From Selaginella moellendorffii (Eukaryota; Streptophyta; Lycopodiopsida; Selaginellales; Selaginellaceae), in contig NW_003314301.1 in the NCBI RefSeq assembly GCF_000143415.4, positions 166,097 through 230,096 of the forward strand: a DNA stretch of 64,000 bases. The letters run 5' to 3'. Positions 21,666-32,600 of the stretch are shown piece after piece. Positions within the stretch are counted from its first letter, which is position 1, and each line of letters opens with the position of its first letter. The notes below the pieces were generated by a model. That model was not told the origin of the DNA, searched no databases, and was given only the letters and a program-made list of their open reading frames with translations. Both the position numbers and the translations under genes were made by a program.

Positions 21666-24600
21666 ATGGTAAGTCTTTTAGGCCAAGTAGAAAATGGCAT
21701 GAGGCCACATGCCATTCAGTAGCAACATTGGCATGCACCGATTGGGCTCTCGAGTGCAGTCCGGTTACAGATGGCGTGTAGCCTCACGCCATCTTAGGAT
21801 GTAGCCTCAAGACATCTGATGCAGTGGTGAATGGCGTGTGGCCTCACGTTATTTCCAGCTGCTAGCTTTTCATCTGTCAGCTCTAATTGTTGTGCATTTC
21901 TGAACAGGCGAGGAATTGCGTTCTTCTTCCAGCCACTGTCAATGTGGATGCAGAGAAGGGGGAGGAGCTCACCAGTTGGACTTTCGGGATGGAAGGCGAG
22001 GATCTGAGGCTGTACAACACAGATGGTGGGAGAAAAGAATGCATGGGGATCCTCATCCAAGTGACACACACTCCATGCAGTTCCATGCAAGAATATGGAC
22101 TGGCACTTGTGGTAGAGACAGTGTCCGCCTTCAAGATCCACCTTGCACATCCTAGCGGCTTCCCGGAGGGGGGCAGCGGCTATGAAGAATTCCTAGAGGG
22201 AGCTAGGGAGAGGTTGTCCAAGAGGCCCACAATTTCAAAGACGCTGCGGGTCTATGAAGATCACATGGAATCCACGGACCTCACCTACGGCGATGTTCAA
22301 AAACTATATTCCAACATTGAGCCGTTGAGAGTGACTCCAGTTCGCGAAGCGAAGGGGAAGGGGGTCGATCTGGAAACTACCCCGAAGCAGAAAAGGGTGG
22401 TCAAGCTCAAGCAGACGTCCGACTCTCCTACTCCAAAAAAGAAGCTACTCGGTGATGCCATTGCCTCGGGTTCGAACACTACACCCACCAAAAAGAAGAG
22501 CCGCAAAGAGCAGAAAGAGTAAGAAGAGGCAGCAAAAATCGTCGCAGATAATAGTACTTGTTACTATCCCAACAAAGTATATACAATCGACGTGAGCCAC
22601 ATCGACATCCAAAGCAAATACAACCACAGGCTAGTATCTGATGAGTGGGTGGAGAAACTGAAGCAGAAGATGCTGGCAAGTCCAGTAACACCCGACATCG
22701 CAGACGTGATCCCCTACTACCGAACAATGAAGGGCGAGACGAGGTTTCTAGACTTGATCAATAGGAAGGTGTTGGACAATCAGAACATCCGGTTCTATGC
22801 CGTCTCCGGGCAGCATTCTAGCTTGGCGATGCAAAAGATAGTTGTGGATATTATGGTGGGTGAGGAGGTGAAGAAAGTCTTCAAGACAAGAGTTGTCCGC
22901 CTGATAAAAGGCAACTCGCCCCTCCGATCTATCATATACATCTCCCACGCGCAGAATGTCAAGCAAGAAACGTGCTACAAATCGGGTCTGCACGAGACAT
23001 TGGCACGAACACGGAAGCTTTGGGTTCAACTAAAGAAGCCACAAAAACCAGGACAAGGACGTGCACTAGCAACTAGCGCCTGGCAGGTAAGCCTCGTTGC
23101 ATGTGGCATAGCATGTGGCCTCATGCCATTTCCATTGTAGGAATTCTCGAGTCTTCTTTCGAAAACACTGGGGGTCAATGACACACTCAGCATCCATAAC
23201 ATTCTACTCGCGACAAAAGTTGTTTTTGACAAATGGGTAGATGTGCTGAGGAGGTACCATGACGGGGAGTTGCTAAACTCAATGGGTGTGGAGGACGGCC
23301 GGAAGCCCAATGATTTGAAACTCAACGCCTTGCGTTTCTCGCGGTCTCTAGACGACGACGACCTTCTGACAGTGGCTAATGCTCTTCTACGTGGTGAGGT
23401 AGTCTTCAACAAGACCAAAATGACTCCCAGCCATATTGTGACATACGAGGACTTGTGCACGACTCTGAGAGCTCGTGCACTATTGAAGGATTGGATCTTC
23501 GAGCAAGTGGCCGTGGAGAGGGTGAGCATCGACACCACGCAAGAGATGATGGAAGAGCTGGAGTTGTTAAATGAAGACATCGACGAGTACGTGAAGGGGG
23601 CCCCCAAGTTCATCGATCTGCTGCGGGATGCCACGAAAAGTAAAGCTGAGAAGTTGGATCAGTATCCAAATTTCATTAAGAGGGATGTCGACCGCCGGCT
23701 TCAGAAACAGCTCGACCCCGCAGCAGAGGCCTATCGAGAACCTTACCGGGTATACGTGAATTCGAATGAGGATCAAAGGTGGAGGAGCATCGTTTCCCGT
23801 GGAGATGAGCAGGTCAAGAACATCTTTTGTGTGATGGACTTCACAAACAAGGAGATCACTCATGCAGACAAAGTCAGCTCCATCATTGACTTAATGGTGG
23901 GACTTGCGGAGGTGGAATCTTCAGTCCACTATATGATCTACGACTCTGAATCCTATCACAAGTTCTGGAAGGCCTTGAACGAGGTGAAGGCTCAGTTGAA
24001 AGGCAAGGAGATGCGGGAGATCCATGGGATAATGGCTAAGAAGAAGATACTGACAAATGTCCGCATCTTCACACTCGCCCTTGTTATTGGTCCTGCAGCA
24101 GAGTGGGACTGGAGTGACTTCCCAGCTTCGTTCGACAAGGCCGATCGAATTGATCTAAGGGAGGTCAATTTACCCGTGCCTGAGGAACTGAAGATGGCTA
24201 TGGAGCTTTCGAATCCAAAGAAAGCTCCAGGTGCAGCATGGGAAATGCTCAGCTGGGTCTTCAACACAATAGCGGGTGGGTCACCTGCTTTCGACTCCAA
24301 GGGCAAATGCGTTGTTGAGTACAACTGCGGCGGACTATTCTTTCGAGCCGCACTACTCAAGGGTGTCCCGTGTGTTGCGGTGACAAACTCCATTGAAGAG
24401 GTGACTTCAATGGAGCATATAATTACAGTTGCCAAAGAAAAACAGTATCTTCTCTGCGAACTTGGTGAGTACGCACTTTAAGTTTAAATGTTATCTCACA
24501 AGCTCTGTATGCAGGAGCATGGCCACCCCCAGATGCTAAAATGGCGTTAACAGCTACTGTTGAAGATACCCATGTTGGGCCGAGCTCACAACCTGCACAA

Positions 24601-25380
24601 GGTAAGGTCACGTGAGGCCTCACGCCATTTTGATTATAGATCGTTGTGAATATTCAGACACGAGGACTGAAAAGCGCACTGGTGGCGCGTCGAAGAAGGA
24701 TAAACAGACAAGCAATAGGATAAAAGGAGGTACAAATTATATTTGCAATGGCGTGTGGTCTCATGCCATTCCTTGCAGGAGACACTTCTTCAAAGGCAAA
24801 ACAGGCAAGCACCAGCCAAGTACAACGGACGAGAGGTACCAATCATTTTTGTTATACGTGAATTCTCATGCCATTGCTTCTTGCAGCTCAAATTCCAAAG
24901 AGACTAGGGCAAGCAGCGCAGACCTCACGACAAGAACCTGAAGGTTTGATGGCCTGTGGCCCCACGCAATTAACTAATGTTCTTGCAGATCGTGTCGAGG
25001 AAATCGAATGGAACAACGTGCCTCCAGTGGAGGAGGGGGAGGCCTCGGAGAGTGATAAGGAGAGTTCCGAAACAGGTACAATCATGACATATGGCCCCAT
25101 GCACTTATCTAAGTTTGTATTTCAGGGGAACGAGTTGAACCAATGGAAAACTTTATGAAAGGTAACTTAAAAATATTATGGGATGTTGCATGTGTTGATG
25201 CAATAATATACAGTTCAAGTGCCAAGGAGACGTCGTGAACCTCGAATTAGGCTACCTACAAAACAGCTTTCAGACGCTGTAGACAAAGAGATGGGGTTCC
25301 ATGCCATTGTATTAATTCCATGCCATTATATTGTATTAATATTAAAAGACAATTCTTTGAGAGGATTTGCATTATACTAG
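21666..25380 (+). CDS. ParB/DGQHR-like protein of the 9.7-kb element, possible methyltransferase-like segment
   Basis: The spliced model has ATG 21666-21668, then exons 21908-23086, 23141-24464, 24515-24601, 24640-24729, 24779-24835, 24887-24943, 24989-25075, 25126-25161 and 25214-25380, totalling 1029 codons in one frame. Residues 180-206 are lysine-rich, probably for nuclear import. Residues 222-345 read like a ParB N-terminal fold: VYTIDVSHI, then a short helix, then FYAVSGQHSSLAMQ near 297-310 in place of the GERR or DGQHR box. Near 785-815, VVEYNCGGLFFRAALLKG resembles motif I of Rossmann methyltransferases; this is a weak match. The tail is acidic then basic (RRRREPRIRLP). A TAA at 22520-22522 is in frame unless a 36-nt intron (22519-22554) removes it. 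I infer an accessory DNA-binding or DNA-modifying role. Confidence 0.7.
21669..21907 (+). other. Predicted first intron directly after the start codon
   Basis: ATG is followed at once by GTAAGT, and TTTCTGAACAG precedes GCGAGGAATTGC, which opens the long frame. Three palindromes (21694, 21771, 21831) lie inside. The 239 nt may be one intron or a series of smaller ones, since internal GT and AG sites border single palindromes. Confidence 0.55.
23087..23140 (+). other. 54-nt intron carrying a palindrome
   Basis: CAG|GTAAGC to CATTGTAG|GAA joins two long open exons in phase 0. The palindrome at 23108-23129 fills the centre. The downstream exon is open for 441 codons, which supports the junction. 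Confidence 0.8.
24465..25213 (+). other. Run of seven very short phase-1 introns in the ParB-like gene
   Basis: Introns at 24465-24514 (50 nt), 24602-24639 (38), 24730-24778 (49), 24836-24886 (51), 24944-24988 (45), 25076-25125 (50) and 25162-25213 (52) all follow the first base, G, of a codon. The exons between are 87, 90, 57, 57, 87 and 36 nt, all multiples of three. Four of the introns carry a full palindrome and one a half palindrome. Confidence 0.75.
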
Positions 25381-25675
25381 AAGTGTTACAGCATGTTATT
25401 AGAAGTCTATGAAGTTGTTTTATTAATAAGGGGAAAGTAAAGATTGAATGGGGACTTGGGCTCCACCTAGACTCGGAGCAACTGAGCCAATATTAAAAGG
25501 ATGGAAAGAAATTGGACGACGATGACAAGGAGAAGAGAGAGGTGAAGCAGTGGCAGGGGGAGGAGAAGTGATTGAGTAGACATTTCCTTGTTTAAAATAA
25601 AATGGCATGTGCCTCAATGCAGTTGAATTTTGTTATATTTATATACTATATAAAGGTTTGGAAACCTTATTTTAC

Positions 25676-25701
25676 AAGTGGGATAATGACAATTCCCACT
25701 T
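25676..25701. repeat. Subterminal hairpin next to right TIR
   Basis: AAGTGGGA and TCCCACTT flank a 10-base spacer; the second arm is the inner end of the right inverted repeat. It could form a hairpin or act as a doubled protein-binding site. The function is inferred. Confidence 0.6.
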
Positions 25702-25717
25702 TAACGAAATAGAGCTT
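25694..25717 (-). repeat. Right terminal inverted repeat of the DNA transposon
   Basis: A 24-bp perfect reverse complement of 15972-15995, ending ATAGAGCTT before the ACTA duplication. Confidence 0.95.
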
Positions 25718-25998
25718 ACTACTCCAATATTGTCCTTCCTCTCACACATTTTACTCGCAAGGATGTTCCCTTCGGTCTGCTACTACCCAGCAGGCATTCG
25801 ACACACTCAAGGCAGCCTTCAGTTCTGCTCCCGTCTTGATCCACGCTGATCCCTCACAACCTTTCTTCATCAAGGCAGACGCTCCAACTTTGCCATTGGT
25901 GTTGTGCTGTCTCAACTCGGAGCGGATCAGGAATTTCATTTGGTCGCTTTCCATTCTTAGAAATTCCAGCCTGTGGAGATCAATTACGAAATCCAAAA
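25718..25998 (+). pseudogene. Ty3/gypsy pol, 3' part after the transposon
   Basis: The first four bases are the right target duplication. The frame picks up the end of the RT thumb and enters RNase H after a one-base shift: QQAFDTLKAAFSSAPVL, then ADPSQPFFIKADA, then FHSRKFQPVEINYEIQK. It breaks off in an A-run at 25995. RNase H is incomplete and integrase is absent, so the host retroelement was truncated here. Confidence 0.9.
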
Positions 25999-28225
25999 AA
26001 AAAACGTGTAAGGCTAAAAAATAAGTAGTAAAGGGATAAAATTGAACAATATAAATCAAAGGGAATAGCCAAGGGTGGTTATGCAAGTTGGAAGTGAAGA
26101 ATCAAATGAGTGCTTAAAAGTGTTGCTATTGACAACTATGGTGTCATAAAGAGTCTAAAGTATAGAATTACCCATATTAAACTATATAGCAATTAAAAAG
26201 CTTGCAAAAGAAGAAGCTTTAGCAAGCTAAAGGACAAATCCCTTCAAAATTCCCAAAGATAATTCTGGGTAGGTTAGTACTTAAAAAGATAAATGTAAAT
26301 GATTTATAAGAACATTCAAAATGAGAGTAGTACAACAAAAGCATGGTCTTGAAATTTTCTATGAGGTGAGGCTATCAAGGTTAGAGAAATAGTTCACAAG
26401 TGTTTAAAGAGATGGTTTTAAATAAAAATTGATATTTAAGGACTTTCACATTTATATATAAAAACTATGTTATGTTAGTCAGATGACTTGCTAAGCAAGA
26501 TTAACAAATCGAAGGAACAAAAACTCTAGTTGAAGGTGTTGACCTCAAAAGGGATGGCCTATGGAAGAGTCTATACATGATCACAGACTTATTAAGTGAG
26601 AGGACTTGGAAGTTTGGAGGAATTAAGTTCCTAAATTATGATTCGTAGCATGCATTGGGTATAAATTAGTGCACTAGTGTTTAGTAAACTTAGTACCTAT
26701 TAGTAAACCCATTAAAATATTTATATAGGAGCCCTATCATTGATAATCAAGGACAAGCTCCTTGGTGGGTGAAGGAACGGTATTCATAATTCAAAGTAGT
26801 GATTTTGTTAGGGCATGGTCACTTATAGAGTGTGAGAGGGGAAAAAGGAATGTTTGAATTCTTAGAATATTCCTTATTTTCCTTGTATAAAACCTTTGCT
26901 CTATAAGGGCAAGCGGGAAAGCGGGGGGGGGGGGGGGGGGGGCTCTTGTGTTTGAGCCAGTGTTCGGGCAAATACCCCTGCTTCCCCCAATAAATAGTGA
27001 ACCCAGTGTAACGTCTAATGCTTTCTATTGCATCATTTCCCTCTTTTTCTTTCAACTGCAAACTTTGAGAAGTAATTTCTTGTTCGTCTTGTGGTGGTTT
27101 TGCTTGATCTTAGGCATGTTGGATAGGTCTTGAGCTCCTCTTTCTGGCAAGCTATGGCACTTATCAAACTGTGTAGTATTTGAGGATATACAACATTTCT
27201 TGGCTCAATTTAATGAACATTTTGGAGTTTTTCCTTTCTTGCCTAGATTCTTAACCCAATTTCTTAAGACAGTGCATTTGGGTTTGTAGATCTGGCCTGG
27301 ATCTACAAGTAAAAGTAATTTTTAGTGTTGGATTTCAAAAAATTTATGGCATGCAAAAGGATTTTCTTCTCCAACTAGATAAGAGTGCTTATCCAAGCTT
27401 TTTTTTGGATGCCATTTATTTTTGGAGGTGCTTTTGGTCCTAAGCTTTTTGAAAATATTAACAGCACCTTGGTATTGATTTGGATTGGTGACATGCAAAT
27501 GTTTTTCCACAAAATTAGTGTTCTAAGCTATGTTTTCTTGGATCTCGCAGGATATTGAGGCATTTTCATTGCAAATTCTTGGAGTAGTGTGGTAGATGGG
27601 ACTAAGCTCTTTCCAATAAGCCTTCTTGCAATCAAAATGGTGAAGGATTGAGACCAAGGTACTCATTTTTCTCTTTTGGGCTAAACGTTGGTAAGAGTTT
27701 CTTGGGAAAGAAGCAATCTTCATGGAGTAGGAGAAGGCATAAAAGCAAGAGCAGGATCAGGAGTAGGTGCAAGAGTAAAAGTTGGTGCTAGAGTAAATAT
27801 TGAAGTAAGAGCGGGAGTAGGGGGTTACTGGTTACTGGTTAACACAAGTTGTTTGTCGTTACTCTAACTCTGAGAGTCAATGGTTATATGTGCTTTGAAG
27901 TGTATCTTAGATGTTGAAGAAGTTGCACTAAAGTATGGTTATTAGCTAGCCAATTATTTTGGCTAGGGGCTCTTCTTTCTATGCTTTGGAGAAGTCTATA
28001 GTCTTACTACTCTTGTCGACCCAGTTGCCTTGATTGGGCATTTGCAGTGTTAGGGTATTTAATGTCGGTACAGACTAGACATGCGGCAAATTAGCGCCCT
28101 TTTACCATATCTCAAAGCCCTAAGGTGTGGAGTAAACTCTCTAGCATCCAAAGGCAACTTAGATATGACACGGCACCTTCTCGAGCTGAGTCTTCTTCAT
28201 CCTTAGCAGATTCTAGTGACATATG
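25999..28225. other. AT-rich intergenic DNA without genes
   Basis: I see no coding region or recognisable element. A 20-base G run is at 26923-26942. Open frames here are short and show no family motif. Confidence 0.6.
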
Positions 28226-28553
28226 AGTATGGCACAGCCACCTTTAGCTTGACCCAGCTCCATGTTTTGTAGAAGGGGAGTGATTTGCCAACCTTCTCAG
28301 GTGTTGGAACAGTCTCTCCAACATCACATATTAATCACTTTGATTACTACTACACCACAAACATGATCATCGATAATGATTGTATGTGCTGCTACTTCTT
28401 GCAGTCTCTTGAAGGCAAAGAGGCAACTTGGGTAGATTCTCTTCTCTCAAAGGACCGAATGGACTTCTAGATGCTACTTGCTTCCTTTAGGGAACATTTC
28501 ATCGAAGAAAACCCATAAATTGACTACTTGTTAATCTCTTTTTGTTCCAATAG
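28226..28553 (+). pseudogene. Ty3/gypsy gag, 5' part (interrupted by family A copy 2)
   Basis: The strand reads LPTFSGVGTVSPTSHINHF, then a middle stretch ending YFLQSLEGKEATWVDSLL, then a stop and FREHFIEENP. This matches the retrotransposon gag pattern of a conserved PxF-G start, SLxGxAxxW and F. It stops at the AATAG duplication (28549-28553) and continues at 35804. Confidence 0.75.
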
Positions 28554-29686
28554 TGTAGCGCACGTGGTTTTGACCCTTTATCCTATGGTGATTTACCATA
28601 GGATAACACCACGAAGCGGAACCTAAACCCTCTTTGTGCCACGTGACAGATGCCACTTGTCACATGCCACGTGTCCATAGGAACCCGAGGTTCAGGGCCT
28701 TGGGCCACTGAACGAAGGAACGGTGCCAAACTCCCAAGCATGACGCCAAGGAGTGATGGAACCGGACCACGGAGCAACTCCCGAGCATATAGCCCAAGGA
28801 GCGAAGGGACAAGAGCCCGGAGCGACTTGGAATAGTCCTAAAGCAACCAGCATCCCAATGCCAGGACCAGCACGCAAAACGGAGCCAAACGGAGTCTGGC
28901 ACTATTTCGGCATACCGGTGGCCTAACGTGAGGATATGGGTACTCCACCAGCTAGCATGGAATGGAACTTGGGCTTAGACCCAAACCGGACGCAGAACAA
29001 GGACAGGCACGCAAGCGGGAGCTAGACTATGCCTCAGGTTGGTCGGCCATGCCCGACCTACCTACTATCCCTACTATACATTTGGAACCCCCCATAGCCC
29101 CCCCCCCTTGAGGAACACACGCTTTGGGCTTTCACCCCAAGCTTCCCTTAGTATCAGGAGTTAGTCTCTGGGACAAACTCAAAACTTACTAAATATGGAA
29201 TGTCCTTAGATTGCGAATTTGGACACGGGACGAACACCATTGTGTTCAGGCCGATCTCTACATTCCGTAGATATGCCAAATGAGCAAATCTGGACACTTG
29301 CCATAAATAGCATTTGGGACCGAAAGGAGACTAACACAAAGGGCATGATAGCGAGGGTGTTTGGCAGACACGGTAAGCTATCATGTAGCGATATTGAGGG
29401 ACCAATCTCAATACGCGAGGGTTCTTGTCAAGCCAGTGCAAGACAGAGCAAAAGAGAACTAACAAGCCGGGCCGAGTATGCTCAGCTAAATAGACACTTA
29501 GGAATTCCTTCCTTATGCTCATCCGGCCAAGTACAGATGCAAAGTCCAGTTTACTAACACTTGAACAAGAGGGACTAATAAAGGGTCCAGCAATACCGAC
29601 CTCCTGCCATCGTGGCAGTAAGGAAAGAGTGTCCGTAAGGACTGGTCGACAGGTAACTTTCGATACCCGAAGTCACATTCGCGACA
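28554..29686 (-). repeat. Family A 3' LTR of copy 2 (1133 bp)
   Basis: On the - strand it begins TGTCGCGAATG and ends GCGCTACA. A 112-codon open frame at 29219-29557 recurs unchanged in the other LTR, which reflects LTR identity and not protein conservation. Confidence 0.92.
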
Positions 29687-29699
29687 CTCTCCCCCCCTT
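29687..29699 (-). other. Polypurine tract, family A copy 2
   Basis: On the - strand an A/G-only run (AAGGGGGGGAGAG) abuts the 3' LTR. Confidence 0.8.
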
Positions 29700-32600
29700 G
29701 GGGAAGATCGACGTCCTCGTCAATGCATACTCGAGTCTAGAATACCGCCAAGGAAACAACTCCAGAAAAAGTTCACGGTACTCACACTATGTGAGAAATG
29801 CACCAACTTAAATGAGTTAAGGGGGTAACCTCTTTGTCTAACGCGGATGCGCTACCAGCTCAGACACCTCCCGGCCGTCGCCGACAAGGAAATGACCAAC
29901 GGAGTCAGCCACCCTTGCTGCTCTGGGCGTCACCTAGCTACAAAAGTGTGATATGCCCTGCCCGCAGGAACATAGAGAGAGAAGCCAGAGGCCCCAACCC
30001 TCCTGAGCAAAGAAACCAAACCCGTCGGTAAGGTTTAGATAGACTACTGTCAACAGGCAGTTAGAGTTGTTTACACGGTCACGCCCTTTCAACGTAACAA
30101 GGAACATCAACAGAGAGGCGGGTTATGTGACCAGTCGACAGTAGCTACCCCATGACTAGAGATTTCACCATGCACACGAAGTGCCGAAGCCAGTCTGCCC
30201 ATTACTGGCCCAAACTCAAAGATCAATAGATGGACAATATCAAAGTCATAGACAATGATATTTTAGAGATTTAATTATCAGGGAATAAAGCTTAGATTAG
30301 AACACAAAAGTATTCCAAGTAAGTTATCATCCGATAAACTAGTATTACAGTATAGGAACCACCAAGATCACTATCATTGGAAAACATAGGATGCACCATC
30401 CAACAAAATTCAATAGCAAGTATATCATCAAGTAAACGCAATGATAAAACTTAACTACCAAAGATAGCAAACAGTAAGCCAACAACTTACTAGAGAGAAC
30501 TCAAAGAACACAAAGTATCATTGACTAACAAGCACAATGCTCGCGAATGTATCACCCAAAGGAAATAACATCCAAATCTATCAAAACTAACTCGAGCAAT
30601 AATCAACAGAAGAGAATGAATGTGGGAAGACCAACAAACACTCATGCCTGCTAACTATCACAAAAGCCAATCTGAATAGATCCCAGCCAACAATACCAAG
30701 GAACTCAAGTTGCCTAAGCAAGTGTTAGCAACATCCTACTGATGTCTTAAACCCAAGAGACCAATCCAGAGCAAACCACAAAGAACATGTGGTATTGCAA
30801 AAAGCCAAAAGCCATCAAAGAGAACAACCAACTATCATGAAAGATCGTCAATTAGCCCATCAATGTAGTGATGTATAATCATCGTTGAAGAAAGAATCTA
30901 CCATCCCGAAGAATAGCAAATAATTCCAAACCATCAATAATCAAGCAAAACTTGTGATAAAGACAATCAACTACCCTAGATGATAGTCAATCATCACCAA
31001 TGATTGCCAGATGCAAAAACTAACTTCAATCGAAGCTAATGAGCTAAAATGCCTTCCCCCAACAACTTCAAACAAATGGAACAATGAGCACAAAACTCAA
31101 GAACCAAAAGCTCAAAGAAGTCTATAGCCAAGTCTTGTCTAACAATGATCACGAGTCACATAGAAGCTAACTTCAATGCTAAAGAAGAAATCATGGTGCA
31201 ACCCACAATATCTTCCTCAACACATCCATAAGCCAAACTTCATAATACCAAAGCTAATGAAGAGCATTTCTGCATCAATCCAAAAGCTAAGTATAACGAA
31301 GCTATGCTCAACAAGTGATCATCAAATGATCCTCCATGAATCCATCTACAGCAAGACGTAACTCACCTCATAACAAGCACAAGAAAAATCATTAATGATT
31401 GATATATCTCGATTGAAATCCAAGAAGGATTCAATCACTTCAATGCCAATCACTAACTCTTCCTCTTATAGAGGTAGCATTGTTCACGACTAAATCACTT
31501 TTCAAGGAAAAGCTAAAGCTCAACTTCAACTAAGCAATCTTGTCTAGAACACAACTAACCCAAACTTGCCACTCAGTTCATTTGAACGTCAATACAGTTG
31601 CTAACTAGCAATTGCACGAATGCTAACAACACAAAGCTACAGCCAAATCATCAACACTATCTTCATCAAGACTAACGAAACTCGACATCAATCTTGCGGA
31701 GAGACATCTCATTTCACTGAAATCTCAATATCAACAATATCAATGACAAAGCATCACTTCAATGCCATCAATACCAAAACAAAGCTAGAAGAATGCACGA
31801 GTGAATCACCACTCAAAACTCTCCAGCAACCAAGCTAACCAAAGTCGAAGATACTTTAGTCAGTATTTGAGACCAATCCTTCAACAAAACTCAGTTACAG
31901 ATAACACTTCATCAAGGAGTGATTCACCACGTCCAAGACTTAATGAAATCTAACACCACGAACTAAATGCAACCAAATGATATCAACAGAGATAGAGTCG
32001 ATATGCCAACATGGAAAACCCATGTAAGTCTAACGATACGATCTTCCGCAACACCATTCGGTAAAGCAAGCCCATCACTGCTAAATCATCATCGAGCAAA
32101 GCAAGTGTTAACGGCCCTTGATGAAGACTACAAGTAATCACTAGTCGCAAAGCAACTAACAATCACTCCTCAACTTGCCTTCACAAGACCCAAACACCAA
32201 CTCTTGTCATCAAGTTATATACTTATCTAGCATAAACATAATACCTCAAACATGAGATAAAAGTTCATGGACAAGCACAAACTAAATGACCACTCGAATC
32301 CAACTCAACCGTAATAAGCTCACTAAAACATTTAGCCACTAGCTCTGAGCATGCCTTGAAGAGGCTAGCTATGCATGATCAACACTCAGTCGAAACTAAA
32401 GTGAAGACCATGAGATGAACTCACATCGGTACACAACCTCCTCATAGACAAAGCTATAGTATGGGTACCAACATCTCAACCTCAAACAACTAAGTTGGAC
32501 ATCACTATTCTCAACCAAGGTGCAGGGCTACCAAGACTAAGTCAAGATCAGTGAGAGCTCACTACTCTCATAGAGTCTTAGCGAAATGCAAGGTGCAACC

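Larger units (their letters stand above)
16198..25623. repeat. Dispersed 22-bp palindrome family confined to the transposon
   Basis: The core is GGCATGAGGCCTCATGCC with ATG/CAT-type ends; common variants have CGTG for CATG and T or A around the central GGCC. Copies start at 16198 (poor), 16378, 16524, 17866, 17923, 19523, 19584, 19681, 20184 (with a small insertion), 20259, 21694, 21771, 21831, 23108, 24607, 24748, 24949, 25084 and 25602. A half copy is at 24867 and two half copies near 25297-25319. The best copies (19584, 21694, 23108) are nearly perfect inverted repeats. They lie in introns, promoter and subterminal DNA. I found none in the 54 kb outside the element. Confidence 0.9.
15972..25717. 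mobile_element. Complete 9746-bp DNA transposon with two divergent genes
   Basis: The ends are 24-bp perfect inverted repeats (15972-15995 and 25694-25717, beginning AAGCTCTATTTCG). They are flanked by ACTA on both sides (15968-15971 and 25718-25721). Removing the element plus one ACTA restores the interrupted gypsy frame across the junction (aspartate-histidine-tyrosine-serine), which proves insertion and a 4-bp duplication. Inside are a leftward transposase-like gene, a rightward ParB-like gene, about 2.2 kb of divergent promoter, and about 19 copies of a 22-bp palindrome. I cannot assign a named superfamily: duplications of about 4 bp occur in several (for example Ginger, Sola1, Academ), but the proteins do not look like those families' classical transposases to me. 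Confidence 0.93.

Noticed and set aside
21269-21781. A 170-codon frame rich in Arg, Ser, Ala and His upstream of the ParB-like gene
   Set aside because: Composition follows CTCGC/CACTCG repeats, other frames are open too, and it runs through the predicted start and palindromes.
16198-25623. CRISPR-like array from the repeated palindromes
   Set aside because: Spacing is irregular, copies diverge and lie in introns and promoter of a eukaryotic element; no cas genes.
26923-26942. G-run as a quadruplex or regulatory element
   Set aside because: A plain homopolymer of 20 in AT-rich intergenic DNA; nothing ties it to a gene.
29219-29557. A 112-codon frame repeated exactly at 35336-35674
   Set aside because: The two are the same part of the two LTRs; identity reflects recent insertion. 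It lies in LTR DNA and resembles no protein.
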